A stretch of DNA of 64,000 nt from Polychytrium aggregatum (taxonomy: Eukaryota > Chytridiomycota > Chytridiomycetes > Polychytriales). Location: NCBI RefSeq assembly GCF_025602895.1, contig NW_026516262.1, positions 62,001-126,000 on the forward strand, read 5' to 3'. Positions 32,913-45,146 of the stretch are shown one piece after another. The notes beneath the pieces are model-generated. The model was not told the DNA's origin. It ran no database searches and saw only the letters and a program-made list of their open reading frames with translations. Each line of letters begins with the position of its first letter. Positions within the stretch are counted from its first letter, which is position 1. The translations under genes and the position numbers were made by a program.

Positions 32913-35900
32913 ATGCCTGTCGCAGAACGGTTCCTCGCCGACACCCAGATCCCCATCTCGGTGCTGGAAGCCAAGGTCGCCTTTGAGCTCCTGACTCCCA
33001 CCGAGAAGAAGTACGGTAAGCCAGCGTCGTCGTTGCTGCCATGTCGTCTTGCCACGCTTCCTCTCTCCGAGGTCCTGCCAGTCCGATCCTGTCCGCCTCC
33101 TCTGCGTGCCTTCTGACAGTCAATGTCCATGTGTCTCCCTCTCCACAGCCCACTTCATTGCCCGTGCTGGCTGGGCTGGCTCCCGCATCGTCTCGGCCCA
33201 GGCCACGCATCACTCGACCGACCTAGTGGACCTGCTCCTGGCCCTGTTCACCGCGCCCGAAACCCTCCATACTGCCCGTCCGCACACTGTCGATCTTGCC
33301 CAGCTCAAGACCGCCGCTGGTCTTGACGATGCCGCCTGGACACACCTCCTCGAGTACGCCGCCGTTGTCCTCCACAACCGAGGCAACTACAAGTCTTTTG
33401 GCGACGTCAAGGTCATTCCTCGCCTCAGCCTCGAGGCCTTCGATCGTGTTGTCGAAGCCTCGTCGTCGGACGCCGCCAAGACCATCTATCCCCGTGTCAA
33501 GGACGAAATCTTCTCTGCCGATCCCGAGTCCAAGCTTCTGCTTGGCTTCCCAGCCGAGGGCCATGTCTCGGGTTACTACTTTGGCAATGTCTCCAAGGAA
33601 GACAACGACTTTGTGCAGGCCATCCTCGAGCAGAACGATGTCTCGTCGCTCAACACCCGCCTGGCCAAGATCTCCGAAACCGAGTTTGAGGTCCGTGTTG
33701 CCTCGGTCGACTCGTACATCGGCAAGACCTTCCAGAAGGACGGCAAGTCCGTCACCCTGGTCTTTGGAGAGTTTGCCCCGCATCTCGCCAAGGTTGTCGA
33801 GAACCTCGAAAAGGCCATCCCCCATGCCGCCAACGAGCACCAGCGCCTGATGCTCGAGGCCTATGTGCGCTCCTTCCGCACCGGCTCCATCGAAGACCAC
33901 AAGGACTCGCAGCGCCACTGGATCAAGGACATCGGCCCTACCGTCGAGAGCAACGTCGGCTTCATCGAGTCTTACCGTGATCCCGCCGGCGTCCGCGCCG
34001 AGTGGGAAGCCTGGATCAGCATCGCCAACAAGGAGCAGACCAAGAAGTTCAATGCCCTCGTCGAGGCTGCCAGCGACTTTATTCCGCTCTTGCCCTGGTC
34101 GGCCGAGTTTGAGAAGGACACCTTCCGCCGTCCCGATTTTACCAGCCTCGAGGTTGTGACTGACGCCGTCTCGAGCGGTCCCCCCGCCGGCATGTAAGTC
34201 AGCGCAACTGCACTTGATTCTTGCATCTGGGGGTTTGCCAGCGTTTGTGCTGACGCCTCTCTGTTCTGCTTGGCCCTCTATACTGTCTCATCCCCGTCGA
34301 CAACCGCAGCAACATGTAAGTTCCTCACTGCACCACGCTTGCCGAGAAACTGCCCCAATATCATGTAGTCGGCGGCTTCCTTGGATGGAGCGTCTGCGGA
34401 AGCCAGTTCCTCCAGGAATCAGGTCGACCTGCAGATCCTTCACCGAGCGGCATTGACTGAGCAGCAGGTCTCTCGGCCAACACCATCCCTCTACTGTGCG
34501 CTAATCGTGCGACCCCGCCCTTGGCCGTTTCTCTGTCCACCGGTACACCAGCCCCAACTACGACGACATTCGCATGAACGAGGGTTTCAAGAACGTCTCC
34601 TTTGGAAACATTGTGAGCGGCCGCCCCACCAACGACAAACTCACCTTCATCCGTGATGAGGACAAGGAGGTCTACGCTCAGTTCTATTCCGAGACTTTCG
34701 AGGTTCAAGTTGGACTCCATGAGCTTCTCGGTAAGCATCTCTTGCCGCCCGGCACACCATCTGCAGCGGCGAGGTCCTGGTCCTGTCTAGGCTTTGTTCT
34801 GCCTCGGCGGCTGGATAGAGCGTCGAGTCTCATCGGGTTGTCTTTAACCAACTTCAGGGCATGGTTCCGGCAAGCTCCTGTCCGAAGAGACTCCCGGCCA
34901 ATACAACTTCGACATTGAAAACAAGCCCATCTCGCCTCTGACCGGCGAGCCCATCAAGACCTGGTACAAGCCCGGCGAGACTTGGGGCTCGGTCTTCAAG
35001 GCTGCTGCTGCGTCTTACGAAGGTACGTTCCTTGTGATCGATCAGCGCCCTGCTTCATTGTGTCATGGCCAGCTACTAATGCACTGGATATCGCTGTGCA
35101 GAATGCCGCGCCGAGGCCGTTGCCATGCACTTGGTCCTGAACCGCCAGGTTCTGGACATCTTTGGCCACAAGGGCGAGCAGGAGAGCCAAGACGTCATCT
35201 ACATCTCGTATCTCAGCATGGCTCGGGCTGGTCTCATCGCGCTTCAGTTTTATGGTGAGCGACTCTGAATGGATGCAGCTCTGCTGGAGGATACTTTCTC
35301 TGTCTCGGTCGGAGCCTCTGAGCTTCTGGGTTGGCCTCGGCACACCGCCGATGCCGCCTCGTGATCTAATCCGCCGAACTCTCCGTGCATATCATCCCCG
35401 CGCGCTCTCTGGCAGATCCCAACTCCAAGAAGTGGGGTAAGTCGCCCGAACGGTCCCTGTAGTGCGCACTTGCGAAGCAAGCGTCTTGGATCGCGCCTGG
35501 CCCTTGACGTATCGCTACCACATCACCAGCGTTTATTGACTGACTGAGTATCCCTTCCCTTCTCGACACTGGCATCGGCAATGCTGCCGCAACGTGCTCG
35601 CTGCTCTTCCAGGTCAAGCCCACATGCAGGCCCGCTATGCCCTGCTGCGCGTGTTCCTCGAGTCTGGCCTTGTCCATGTGGAAGTCACCAAGGAAGGCGA
35701 CCTCGACTATCTGTTGATCCATCTCGACCGCAGCAAGATCGAGTCGGTCGGCCAACCCGCCATCGCCAAGTTCCTTCAGAAGCTGCAGATCTACAAGGCC
35801 ACTGCCGATGCCGAAAACGGCCTCAAGTTCTACGAAGACTCGACTTCGGTCTCGGATGAATGGGTTGCCAAGCGTGAGATTGTGCTGAAGCACAAGCAGC

Positions 35901-36019
35901 CCCGCAAGATCAGAATCGAGAGCAACACGTTTGAGCTCGAGAATGGCGACATTCTCTTCAAGGAGTACCCTGCTTCGTTGGAGGGTCTTGTCGAGTCCTA
36001 CGTCGAGCGTGCGATCTAA
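32913..36019 (+). CDS. Dipeptidyl peptidase III (zinc metallopeptidase M49)
   Basis: Eight exons in phase give 692 residues, near the ~710-740 of fungal and animal DPP III: 32913-33015, 33149-34193, 34310-34315, 34552-34730, 34858-35022, 35102-35254, 35416-35436 and 35613-36019. The family zinc motif HELLGHGSGKL (HExxxGH) is split by an intron between Gly and His, and the third zinc ligand lies in [12 protein letters not shown]. Other family blocks are [31 protein letters not shown] and [10 protein letters not shown]. The enzyme removes dipeptides from the N-terminus of short peptides in the cytosol. Exon 3 is only 6 nt and supplies Asn-Ile of GINIPNYDD; exon 7 is 21 nt. Skipping the 6-nt exon would keep the frame but delete two conserved residues. 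Confidence 0.95.
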
Positions 36020-36464
36020 GCCCCGCCTCTTTGGTGTTGGCATCATCGATGTTGGTGACTGCGATTGACGATGATGGCAGTCTGTGATACAGCGCGTTGA
36101 ATACACATCGGAATACATCGTCTCATTCGGACAAAAATACGGCGCTGTCGGATCATATCACACACCCGGCCAACAACGGCCAAGTGGATCAGATCATATC
36201 CCTGGGTTCCGCCCGCATCGTCCCCTGGCCCCGCATCATGACTCTCGGGATCACATGTCCTGCATCGCGAGCGCGGGGTGACAAGATCGTCCTCGCGATC
36301 CCCGAAAAAAATTTCTGGATTTGTGTTCCGTCTGCTCGCTCGTCTGCTCGCTCATCTGCCCGCCCCAATCGACGCGCATTCGTCTCGCCAGGTTGCCCAT
36401 CTCTGCGAGACTCGAGCCAGCTGCACACGAGCGCTCTTTACTAGATTGCGGGATCCGAGTCGCC
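36020..36464. promoter_or_regulatory. Intergenic region upstream of URB2
   Basis: About 445 bp with the 3' flank of DPP III and the presumed URB2 promoter. A run GCTCGTCTGCTCGCTCATCTGC near 36340 is pyrimidine-rich. No gene is seen. Confidence 0.45.
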
Positions 36465-39400
36465 ATGCAGTTGAAGGAGAAGCTACAGGGCGTTGTCACC
36501 ACCGAGTCGGTTACTCGGCTGTTGAAGAGCGCCAGTAACGACACCAGCTCCCAGGACAAGATCCGATTTGCACAAGAGATCCTGGCATCGCGCTCGATAT
36601 TCATACCGGCCAAGCAGGAGTGGCTGTGCGAATGGGTCTGCTCTGCAATGATCAAGTCGATCCCAAAGGACCTTGCCAAGGTCGACGGGCGCAGGTGAGC
36701 CCTGTCTGTGAGCCGCTGCCTCGGTGCTGCGACATTCTGATTTGCCAACAATGAACTGACGCCCATTGCGTCGTCGTGGTCGTTGTTGCGGCCATCGTCG
36801 CCGATACCAGGCTCGACTGGAGCCATCCAGATCCCTACGTCGACGCCGATTACTGGGCATTTCTCCTGTCTCTCATCAAGGAATTTGCCAGGCTGAGAAA
36901 GGAGTCGCTCAAGAGCAGCGGCGTCGATCGCACCCGAGCCGCATCGATCAAAGTGCCGATCCTCCCGCTTTTTACGAGTCTCTGTGCAATTGTATCGTCT
37001 CCAAAGACTGAGGGTGCCTTCTTGGACACCTGCAACGACTTGGTTCGCTTGGCCATTGAGTGCTATGCGCTCCTGACGACCGAGCTGCCGGATGCCTTCC
37101 ATTTGACCATCGAGCAGCTCGTCGCCTTCTCGTCAGACATTCTTGCAGCGATTCTCGTCCGGACCCAACCAAAAAGTCTCCACCGTGATCTGTCTGCCAC
37201 GCTGTGTGTTCTCCTCTGCCGGGTCCTCTCAACTCTGACAGCGTCCTGCAACCAGTCGTCGAACCAAAAGAAGGTGTGCTGTCGATCGTCTTTGGCTTCA
37301 GATCCACAATCCGTGGCATCGCTGGGTGCAAGACTCACCAGCGCCTGCCATCTGCCTCTCATTCGTTGTCCAGATCTTTGGTCTTGTCTGCCCAAAGCTC
37401 CTTGTGCCTCTGCTTTCGATCCTGCATCAAGCACGCTGGGACCATTGCTTCCAGGAACAGTGCATCGCCCCGATCCAGTCCGAGTTGGAGACCCAGATCG
37501 AGGATCTCATTCGCACCGGCCTGTTCCACCCTGAGCACATCGCCGAGTTTTCTCTCACGCTTCAGAATCTCGAAGCTATGGCCAAACTCCCCAAGGAGAG
37601 CAAGAAGGATGTTTTGCTGAGCTATCCGCGGCAGTTTTTTGACCAGATCAAGGCCTTGGCAGGTGCCGATGCTGGAGGCGCTAACAGCACCATGGGTAAG
37701 TCGCTGCTCGTGCACTCGACCCTCGAGGTGCCATTGCCGTCAGCTTATATCCTTCGTCGTGTGGCCCTGTAGCTCTCCGCTCCCTGCCGATTCTCTTGAA
37801 GCTCTTCCTCACGTCCGCGACCCAGAGCAGTCCCGCCATCTCGGCCTCTGCGGTCTTTCGAGTCGAGTTCAGCTTCTTCAGCCATATGATCGAGATTGCA
37901 ATCGCTTGTGTTGATCGGGTGTGTTCCGAGGCACACAAGTCTCAGAATATTGACTCTCAAGGTGCCAGCGATAGTCTCGCCGCCGCTATGTTTGCCGTGC
38001 ATGCTCTGCTGGAGCAGCTCGACCGATTCGAGATCTATCGCCCGACAAACGACGACATCTCGCGATTCCAGCTCAAGTATTTCCAGGGCATCCGTCAATC
38101 GCTCGGACAGTATGCCAGTCAGGCCCCTGGTATGAGCATCGCAGTCGCCTAGTGTCCCGCTCCTCGGCGAGTGTCCACCGGCTGTGCCTGCACTTGCCCG
38201 AGTGATATCTATCATAGCACAGACCTCGCTCCGAATCTCGTTTGCCATCTTACTGACTCGCAACTCTCTTGTGGCTACGGCTGCGATTACGACTCACTGT
38301 GACAGCGGATGTACACAGTCTCTTTTTCCTCGCATGGCGCCAGCTTCTCAAAATCGACTTTTCGATCATCTTCCAGAATATGGACAACATCTGGCCGCTC
38401 GCGCTCCAGGCAAGTAGTTGGGCTCTGGCAGCCTCCTTTCCTTTCCTTGGATATCGATATGCCCATGCGCACAGCGGGATCTATTTTGACACTTCATCTT
38501 GCCCACATACCTTGCATCTAGCCGCACACGGGATGCTTTGAGGACGCCGAGGAGTTTGTCGTCGAGCTCCTCGACACATTCACAAAGTCGCGCCAGCTCG
38601 ATCAGCTTATCCGGGAGGTTCTTGGCTGGATCCAGCAGCTGCACTTGCACACAGACCAGCGCCGTTTCCAAACCAGCACCTTCTTTTCGCCAAGGGTCCT
38701 CGGGGTGCTCTCTGCTTGCATCCGAAGAAACCTACCCGCACAGAACGTCCAGATCATTGGCGTATTTTGCGAGCAGCTCGACGAGTGCTCTGGCTCGATT
38801 CGAGATTGTCTGGCTGATCAGGATGAACCTGCACCGAAGAAGGTCAAGAAATCAGACCAACTGGCCACTGGCAGTGTCGAGGGCACCAAGAACATAGGAT
38901 GCGTCGAGCCGCTCTCGCTGCTGCTGGCGCTTGTTATCAAAAACACCGCCATCTCTGCGGGACAGCAAGCGGCATTTTCGAGATTGTCGGGCACCCTGTA
39001 TGAGCGATTCATCACGCCTGTACTCCAGAGCATGCCTGCTCTGGAGTCTGCCTCGACTAAGCGCGCCCGAGACGATCCGACTCTGGAGTTTCTGTATTCT
39101 GCGCTTGCCCTGCATCTCAACCTGATGGAGGCCTCAGACCAGTACTGGAGGGAGCACGTTCGCACCAACGACATTTTGACCCTGGTCAAGGGCCTCGCTG
39201 TCTTCATCGGCCGGGAGCCGCGCGTCGCTGTTCTCGTGGTAAGGATATCCGCTGTGCGCTCTGGGCATTTGCGCACTCGGTGGATGGCTCATGCCGACTG
39301 TGGCTGCACCTCGGTTCATTCGACAGTCCAGTACTGTACCCGCCTGAGTCGCACGTTCGCCAGCAACAGGATTTGTTCGGCAATGCAACGATTGACGATG

Positions 39401-42400
39401 TTCTGTTTCTGCACCACCTCCGCCAGTGTAAGATTGGGCTCCATCATGTCGACCGAATCGCCAGCACCAACACCGATCTGCGTGACGACCAAGATTGCAT
39501 CGACATTGTTTCAAGAATCATGAACAGTGCGACGCAGCTCATCGGCTCGGCTAGGCACGCCACATGGGACCGCCAGTGGAGCCAAGTCTCCGGCAGCAAC
39601 ATCGGTGTGGCTCTGTGGGTCACCTTGCTGGATCATCTCGCCGCTATCTGGTAAGCAAGGATCGGTATCATGCGCGTAGCTTTACTAGTGCTCGGGCGGG
39701 AGCAACCCACAAAGAGTCGCTGTCCCGCACCAGAAACAATCCCCAAGAGCGGTGCAATGCTAATCCGCAGTATCGATGAACATGGTCTGGCCACGCACCC
39801 TCCAGCCGCGTGGCTTCACAAGCTCAAGTTGAGTTCATCGTGAAAAACGTGCTTCTCTCGCTGTCGATGACCAATGTTGCCGCCCACTCTGGCGGCTCTG
39901 CCCTCTCCATGGCTTCCGTAACAGCTCAGCTGCTGTCCAGCGCGTCCTTTTTTGAACTGCGTCCGATTCGGGGTAAGTGTCGATGCTCCACATATACTAC
40001 GCTATGCCATGCCATGCTATGTTATGCCATGCCATGCCATGCTATGCTATACCGGCTTGTTGTCACACCTGTAACCATCGATATCGTCCAGACTTCTTCC
40101 TGCTTGGTTTCTGGGAGCAAGTCTCTGTCCTCAATACGGCTGTCCTCCCTCCCGTCCTACTGGACTTTGTTCGGTCGCCCAGTCACTCCCAAGATCCGTC
40201 TCGACTGCAAGAAGCCATCGTTGATCCAGCCTCGTGGCCCGCCCACAGCTCTGCTCCAGTCGACATTCTGTGGAATCAAATCTCCTTGCTCAGCTTGTTT
40301 CCGTCTTTGTATTTCACGGCGCCAGAGCGAGAGGCGCTGTCGTGGCTTTGCCTCGCCCTAGCTAGCTTCATGAAAAGTCGGATTACGTCCAACACTGAAT
40401 CGCAGGCGCTAAGACTGATCGCTGTCAGCCTCAAGCTTCTTGTTCGCTACGGAAAGAAAGACGACCGATTTATCACCGTGAGTTTCAGCATGTGTTCGCG
40501 CCAAACACAGCACATGATAGTCTTGCGCAGGGTACGGCTCTCTCACATCGATCTCGTCTGCACCGCTCGCTCAGCTACAATCGCCACGACTACTGCAATC
40601 CATCATCGAGCTGGCAAGCAGCCTTCCCGAAGGGCCCGAGCACAACCCGATCTGCGATCAAATCCGAGGCGCTGTCTTGGCGACGGTTGATCAAACGTCC
40701 AAGTAAGTTCTGCCAGCCGATCCAACCGGCTCCCCCGGGAATTTTCTTGTTCGATTGGTCATGCTCTCGAATCTGGCGAGGAACGGCGTCTCGGCATCTC
40801 CGCCATACCGCTATACATTACTCGTGCAGGAGCAGGCCGTGTGGCTGCCCTCGCCGCACATAACCGAGTCGTCTAATGCCATGAATGGTTTGCCTGTCCA
40901 GGAAACTGCCTCCAAAGATTGGATCCAAGTCCGTTGGCAGGGCCGCGACTACGACTCCAGCCGATTACGTTCTCGAGATGATCCGCTACTTTACCTCAAG
41001 TCAAGCGCGGCTGCCGCAAGCCCATGGCTTGTGGGAATGCAGTGTGGTTGGCTTCATGACTCCGTTGACCCAATGGGTCTGGAACAGGCACAAACGGTAA
41101 GTCATTGATGTTTTCTTCTGGCTCAGTGACCATCACTGTCGCCACCAGAAGAGCTGGCCGGTCTGGAGCAGCACTTAGCATCAGCCAGTGCTAACCTGTG
41201 GACCGACCTAATCCATCGACTGATCCTTATCCATCGTTGCTCTCTAACACCAGTGACACCTCGCATGCGGGCGATCAGCCTGCGGCGACTATCGAGAGTG
41301 AGCCTGTGGTTGCTCACGTTATCGAAAGCATCAATGGGTTTATCGCGCTGATTGAGGACACAGCAAAGCGCCATCTTGAGCAATACGCGAATTCCACCTC
41401 TGTCTCTCGCTCGGTCCTGGACTCTGCCATGGGCCATTTGCGCCTGCTTTCCATGGCCATCCGCCACTACCAACGCCTTGCATTGAACACCAACGATCCA
41501 CACCATCAAAAGATCGAGCAGCTCTACGTTTACCTCGTCACGCTCGCTGCCAAGGTGCTCGCTGACCTGCAGCCCACCAACGCGGGCAACTCGGATGAAG
41601 GACAGCTCGACTTCAGCGCCGGGATTCTTGCCGAGCTCTTCCACGGCATCCAAGTCATGAGCCTGGGCGAGTCTGGCATCGGTGGGCTTCTCGATGCTCA
41701 GTTGCGGATCATGCATCAAACAGCGCATCGCAGTGGTATGAAGCTGCAGCGTGCATGTTTCGCTTGTGACATTCTAATTTGGCGGTGAACCCACTCCCTT
41801 CTTCTCGGCGACACGAGCCACACCGCCGCCACCGCCATAATCGCTGACCTGTTACGACTCGCTTGGCAAACAGACCGATCTGACAAAGGCGCCGACTGCG
41901 CCATTGACGGCCTCGTAGCTCTGGTACAGAATGTGAACTCGGAGCAGTACCAGGTCCTGATATCGTGGGCCATTCAGAAGCTGGAGCTGGTTTCGGCCGC
42001 CAGAGGGCTCGCCGATCCATCCGCCTCGCGCTCGGAGACAACCGTGCACATCCCGAGCCTCGGGCGAATCGTGGAGGCAATGGTATCGGAGATCAACCCA
42101 AACGGTAGGCGTGAGATCGAACCCGATCGATATGGCGCCACTTAGTGCGCGCAAGAAGCGTCTTTCTGCGGAGCCGCATGCGCTGGATGCTCGTGGTATC
42201 AGAGCAGACAACTCAGTCCTATGCAATGAATCATCTACTTTTATGGTGCCTCGATCCAGTCTCGCGCAGATTCCTTCGGCAAGAACTCGGCCGCATTGTG
42301 GTCCAGCTGTCACGAATACTCATGAGTGCCGACGACGTGGCGTCCTTGATTGCGGTTCTGCACCTGCTCAACACTCTTGTTTGCGATAGGGTAGGTGATG

Positions 42401-43388
42401 GGCTGCATTCTCGAACCGGGTGCTCAGGCCGTCTCTGATGTCGATCCAATCGCGCAGGGCCTCAACATGCGGAACCACGACGTCGCGACCGTCCTTGGCG
42501 CGGCATCGACCGTCACTTCGGAGGTCGCCCTTGCGCATGTCTCCAAGATCACTCCGGAAGTCGCAGAGAAGCTGTTTGATGGGATCTATCGGCTTCTTCT
42601 GTCACTGCTGCGACAACGGCGCGACTCGGTCGTCGAGCTCATTCCGCCGTTTTTCAGCATCCTGAAACATATCCTTTTTTGTTACTGAGTGACGGTCAGG
42701 CGAGGCGCACATGTGCCGACTGATCCGCGGGCTGGCTGGCTGGGAGTGGAAGCAGCGTTTCAAGGACTGCTTGGCATCGGAACGGTATTAACCAACGTCT
42801 GGATATGAGCTGCCCGACATCTGTACTCCGCAGCGACTTACGATTGTCCTTGACTCCTTACGGCTCTCCCGATCCCAATCTCTACAGCTCATGCACGCCT
42901 TCCGTCTACCAGTGACGGCGGTCTCGTCGCGCAAGGCAACAACCGCCGATGCAACCCGACCGTTCCAGGCGCTGCCGTGTCCTCTCATCTGCCGGCACGC
43001 TCCGCTCTCGGATCTCTCGGCAATCAACTACTCGCGTCTGCTGACATCGCTGACCGAAAAGGCTGGTCCGAGCCAACGCCCCGGTCGTGGCCAAAGCGCT
43101 ATTTCGGATGTAGGAACGTTGTCGGCCATGAGTGTCAAGCCATTCAGCAAGCATGTTGCATTCTTGCTCGCCGAGTTCATTTCGATCCAGACCTCGAGCC
43201 GACCCATCCATCCGCGCCGGAAGCACGACATTGTGCAAGGCATCTATGCGCTGCTGGATCTTTGCGGCGAGCACGGCCGTGAGATGATGCTGGCAGCGGC
43301 AGACTCGCTTGGCTCGGGCGGTCGGGATCTGTTCAAGTCGCTCGTCAGTGAGTGGGAGAAGAGCCATCGCTTCAAGGGCAAGGTGTAG
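36465..43388 (+). CDS. URB2: Urb2/Npa2-like ribosome biogenesis protein
   Basis: This long multi-exon gene encodes a helical-repeat protein of well over 1,000 residues. Exons I could place in phase are 36465-36694, 36811-37273, 37374-37695, 37773-38129, 38306-38409, 38543-39238 and about 39371-39656. Later exons include parts of 39820-39975, 40087-40480, 41253-41735, 41866-42103, 42225-42390, 42447-42685 and the last one ending 43388. Identification rests on the C-terminal Urb2 domain: KHVAFLLAEFISIQ, then KHDIVQGIYALLDLCGEHGREMM and GGRDLFKSLVSEWEK. Urb2 works with Npa1, Dbp6 and Rsa3 in early 60S subunit assembly in the nucleolus. The intron after 38409 begins with GC (CAG|GCAAGT). An ATGCC/ATGCT repeat near 40002-40052 lies in an intron. 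Exact central exon boundaries are not resolved. Confidence 0.78.
40002..40052. repeat. ATGCC/ATGCT pentanucleotide repeat
   Basis: About ten imperfect tandem ATGCC, ATGCT and TATGC units lie within a URB2 intron. Confidence 0.8.
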
Positions 43389-43952
43389 TCATGCAGCCAG
43401 CGATTGCACACCACCGTCGAGGCCGAACGATTGCGCATCGCCGTCGCTGAGAGTCCGGACTAATATACAGCACGTTGACGACGAGTCGGATGGGAGCATG
43501 TATTGGAAATCGATGGTCGCGAACTCGACCGGGGGCAAATGCTGTGCGCCCTCCTGACCTCGTTCCTGCACAGCCATCATCCGCGTGACCTGGACGCGCG
43601 CTGCGGCATGGGCACCTGTGTGCCGGGGGTGGCCCCGTTTGCACCAAGCGACTGTCCCGGCTGTTCCGGCTGTCCCGGCTGCCCATTCTTGTCTGCGGCT
43701 GGGCGGGTGTCCATGCCATGCAGCCCCAACAGGGATACTCCGCTCTGTCGCACCTGGATGCGACATGAGGAGGAAAGTCGCAGACACAAAGGGTGTCGGC
43801 ACGCCGATTGCTTTCTTTTTTCGCCTTGATCTGGCCCCCACCGCTTTGCTGTCTCAGGCCCTGGTGGCGATCGGCGATGCCGGCGGGACGCTCATATCCC
43901 CATCGGCAAGGGTGGGCTGGCGTGGACGGGACAGGCATGCGCTGCTGCACGG
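43389..43952. other. Region upstream of the membrane protein gene
   Basis: About 560 bp after the URB2 stop. A plus-strand frame at 43503-43829 is rich in cysteine (CPGCSGCPGCP) from a CTGTCCCGG repeat near 43649-43685; it could be an upstream ectodomain exon of the next gene, but I cannot place a splice with confidence. Confidence 0.4.
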
Positions 43953-45071
43953 ATGCAGGGCCGGCAGACAGAGGCCGGCAGCCGGATATCAACTGCCACC
44001 GTCCTCGACCTGATCGGCGCTGGTCTCTGCCTCGCGAACATGCATCTCGGAGCGGCAATCCAAAACACCCTCGGATTCCTGCTAGATGCATCCGCTCCGG
44101 CGGCCAGTCCGACGACGGACCTGGGCGCCAGCACAGCGACCACGGACTCAAGCGTCAACTCGGCCAGCACCGACCCCATCTCGTCCGGGACCAGTTCCAC
44201 TCCCACCACAACCATCTCGTCTCTCGGCGCGACCTCATCTCCCACAAGCCTCGTTACGGATCCACAGCAGCAGCAGTTTTGGACACTGGTTGTCGTTTGC
44301 ATCGTCGTCGGCGTCATCCTGCTGCTGGTTCTTGCTCTTGGGCTTGTTGCCTATCGTTACTACTCTGGCCCTCGACGCCGCCAGCCCTTGGACATGCGTC
44401 GGCCATCGACAACCCCGCTGGCCCAGGACAAGTCTTTCTATCCTGCCGAACTCTCTGAGCCTTCTGAGCCCGAGCCCCTGGCCATCGTCGTCGACACTGC
44501 CCATCTCTCGCTGCGGCACTTTCCCACCCCCTCGGCCATTGCTATGCAGGACAACCCGGCTTTTACTCCAGCATTCGGCAGCCAGCAGATCGCTGTCGAT
44601 CTCCGGACTATTCCAGATGAACCAGCGACACGACCGGCCGTCTCAGCCGTTATTCCCAGAGTCGACTCCCTTGGGTTGCCTGCAGACCCCAGTCAGGCCT
44701 CGCTTCCTCGGCAGGACGACATGTACGAGCCAATCGCCCAACCCGCTCCCGCCATCACCGCAACTGCCCCGATAGCCCTGTCGACCCCAACTGCCCCAAT
44801 GATTTACCAACCCATTCAAGTACTGAGAGCGCCGTCGGTGAGGAGCATGGCTGCGTCCCCTCGCCCGGGCTCGACATCAACGCCGCTGGTTCGGCCGCAC
44901 GACTCTCCAGCAATCGGCCGCGGCGCCATTCGCACAATGGCCCCACTCGCTGGCTCTGACGACTCGGCCCGGATGGAGCGTCGGGGCTCCTATGCCCCGC
45001 GACACCCTCGAATAACAACCCTTGCGTTCAATACACCGGCGCAGGGCTACCTTGTCAAGCCTGACATATAA
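43953..45071 (+). CDS. Single-pass membrane protein with Ser/Thr-rich ectodomain and long cytoplasmic tail
   Basis: The open frame encodes 372 residues from the ATG at 43953; a second ATG at about 44040 (MHLGAAIQNTLG) is an alternative start. Residues ~45-110 are Ser/Thr/Pro-rich, as in heavily O-glycosylated surface stalks. A strong transmembrane helix follows (FWTLVVVCIVVGVILLLVLA), then YRYYSGPRRRQ, a basic stop-transfer signal. The remaining ~240 residues are disordered and proline-rich, consistent with a cytoplasmic tail. The layout recalls fungal wall-stress sensors and other stalked surface proteins, but no WSC or other named domain is visible, so the ectodomain may lie in an unresolved upstream exon. 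Function not assigned. The gene ends about 75 bp from the left end of a Fanzor-bearing element. Confidence 0.65.
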   Translation: MQGRQTEAGSRISTATVLDLIGAGLCLANMHLGAAIQNTLGFLLDASAPAASPTTDLGASTATTDSSVNSASTDPISSGTSSTPTTTISSLGATSSPTSLVTDPQQQQFWTLVVVCIVVGVILLLVLALGLVAYRYYSGPRRRQPLDMRRPSTTPLAQDKSFYPAELSEPSEPEPLAIVVDTAHLSLRHFPTPSAIAMQDNPAFTPAFGSQQIAVDLRTIPDEPATRPAVSAVIPRVDSLGLPADPSQASLPRQDDMYEPIAQPAPAITATAPIALSTPTAPMIYQPIQVLRAPSVRSMAASPRPGSTSTPLVRPHDSPAIGRGAIRTMAPLAGSDDSARMERRGSYAPRHPRITTLAFNTPAQGYLVKPDI

Positions 45072-45146
45072 TGCCCAGGAACACACTAATGCCCAGCCAC
45101 ACATTATAACTCAGTCTGCCAAAGCTATGTCGGGTGTCCTTCCTCT

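Noticed and set aside
32095-33213. 372-residue minus-strand frame upstream of DPP III
   Set aside because: It is held open by GGTGCT, TG and GTC repeats (His-Gln, Thr-His runs) and overlaps the DPP III start; no protein-like features.
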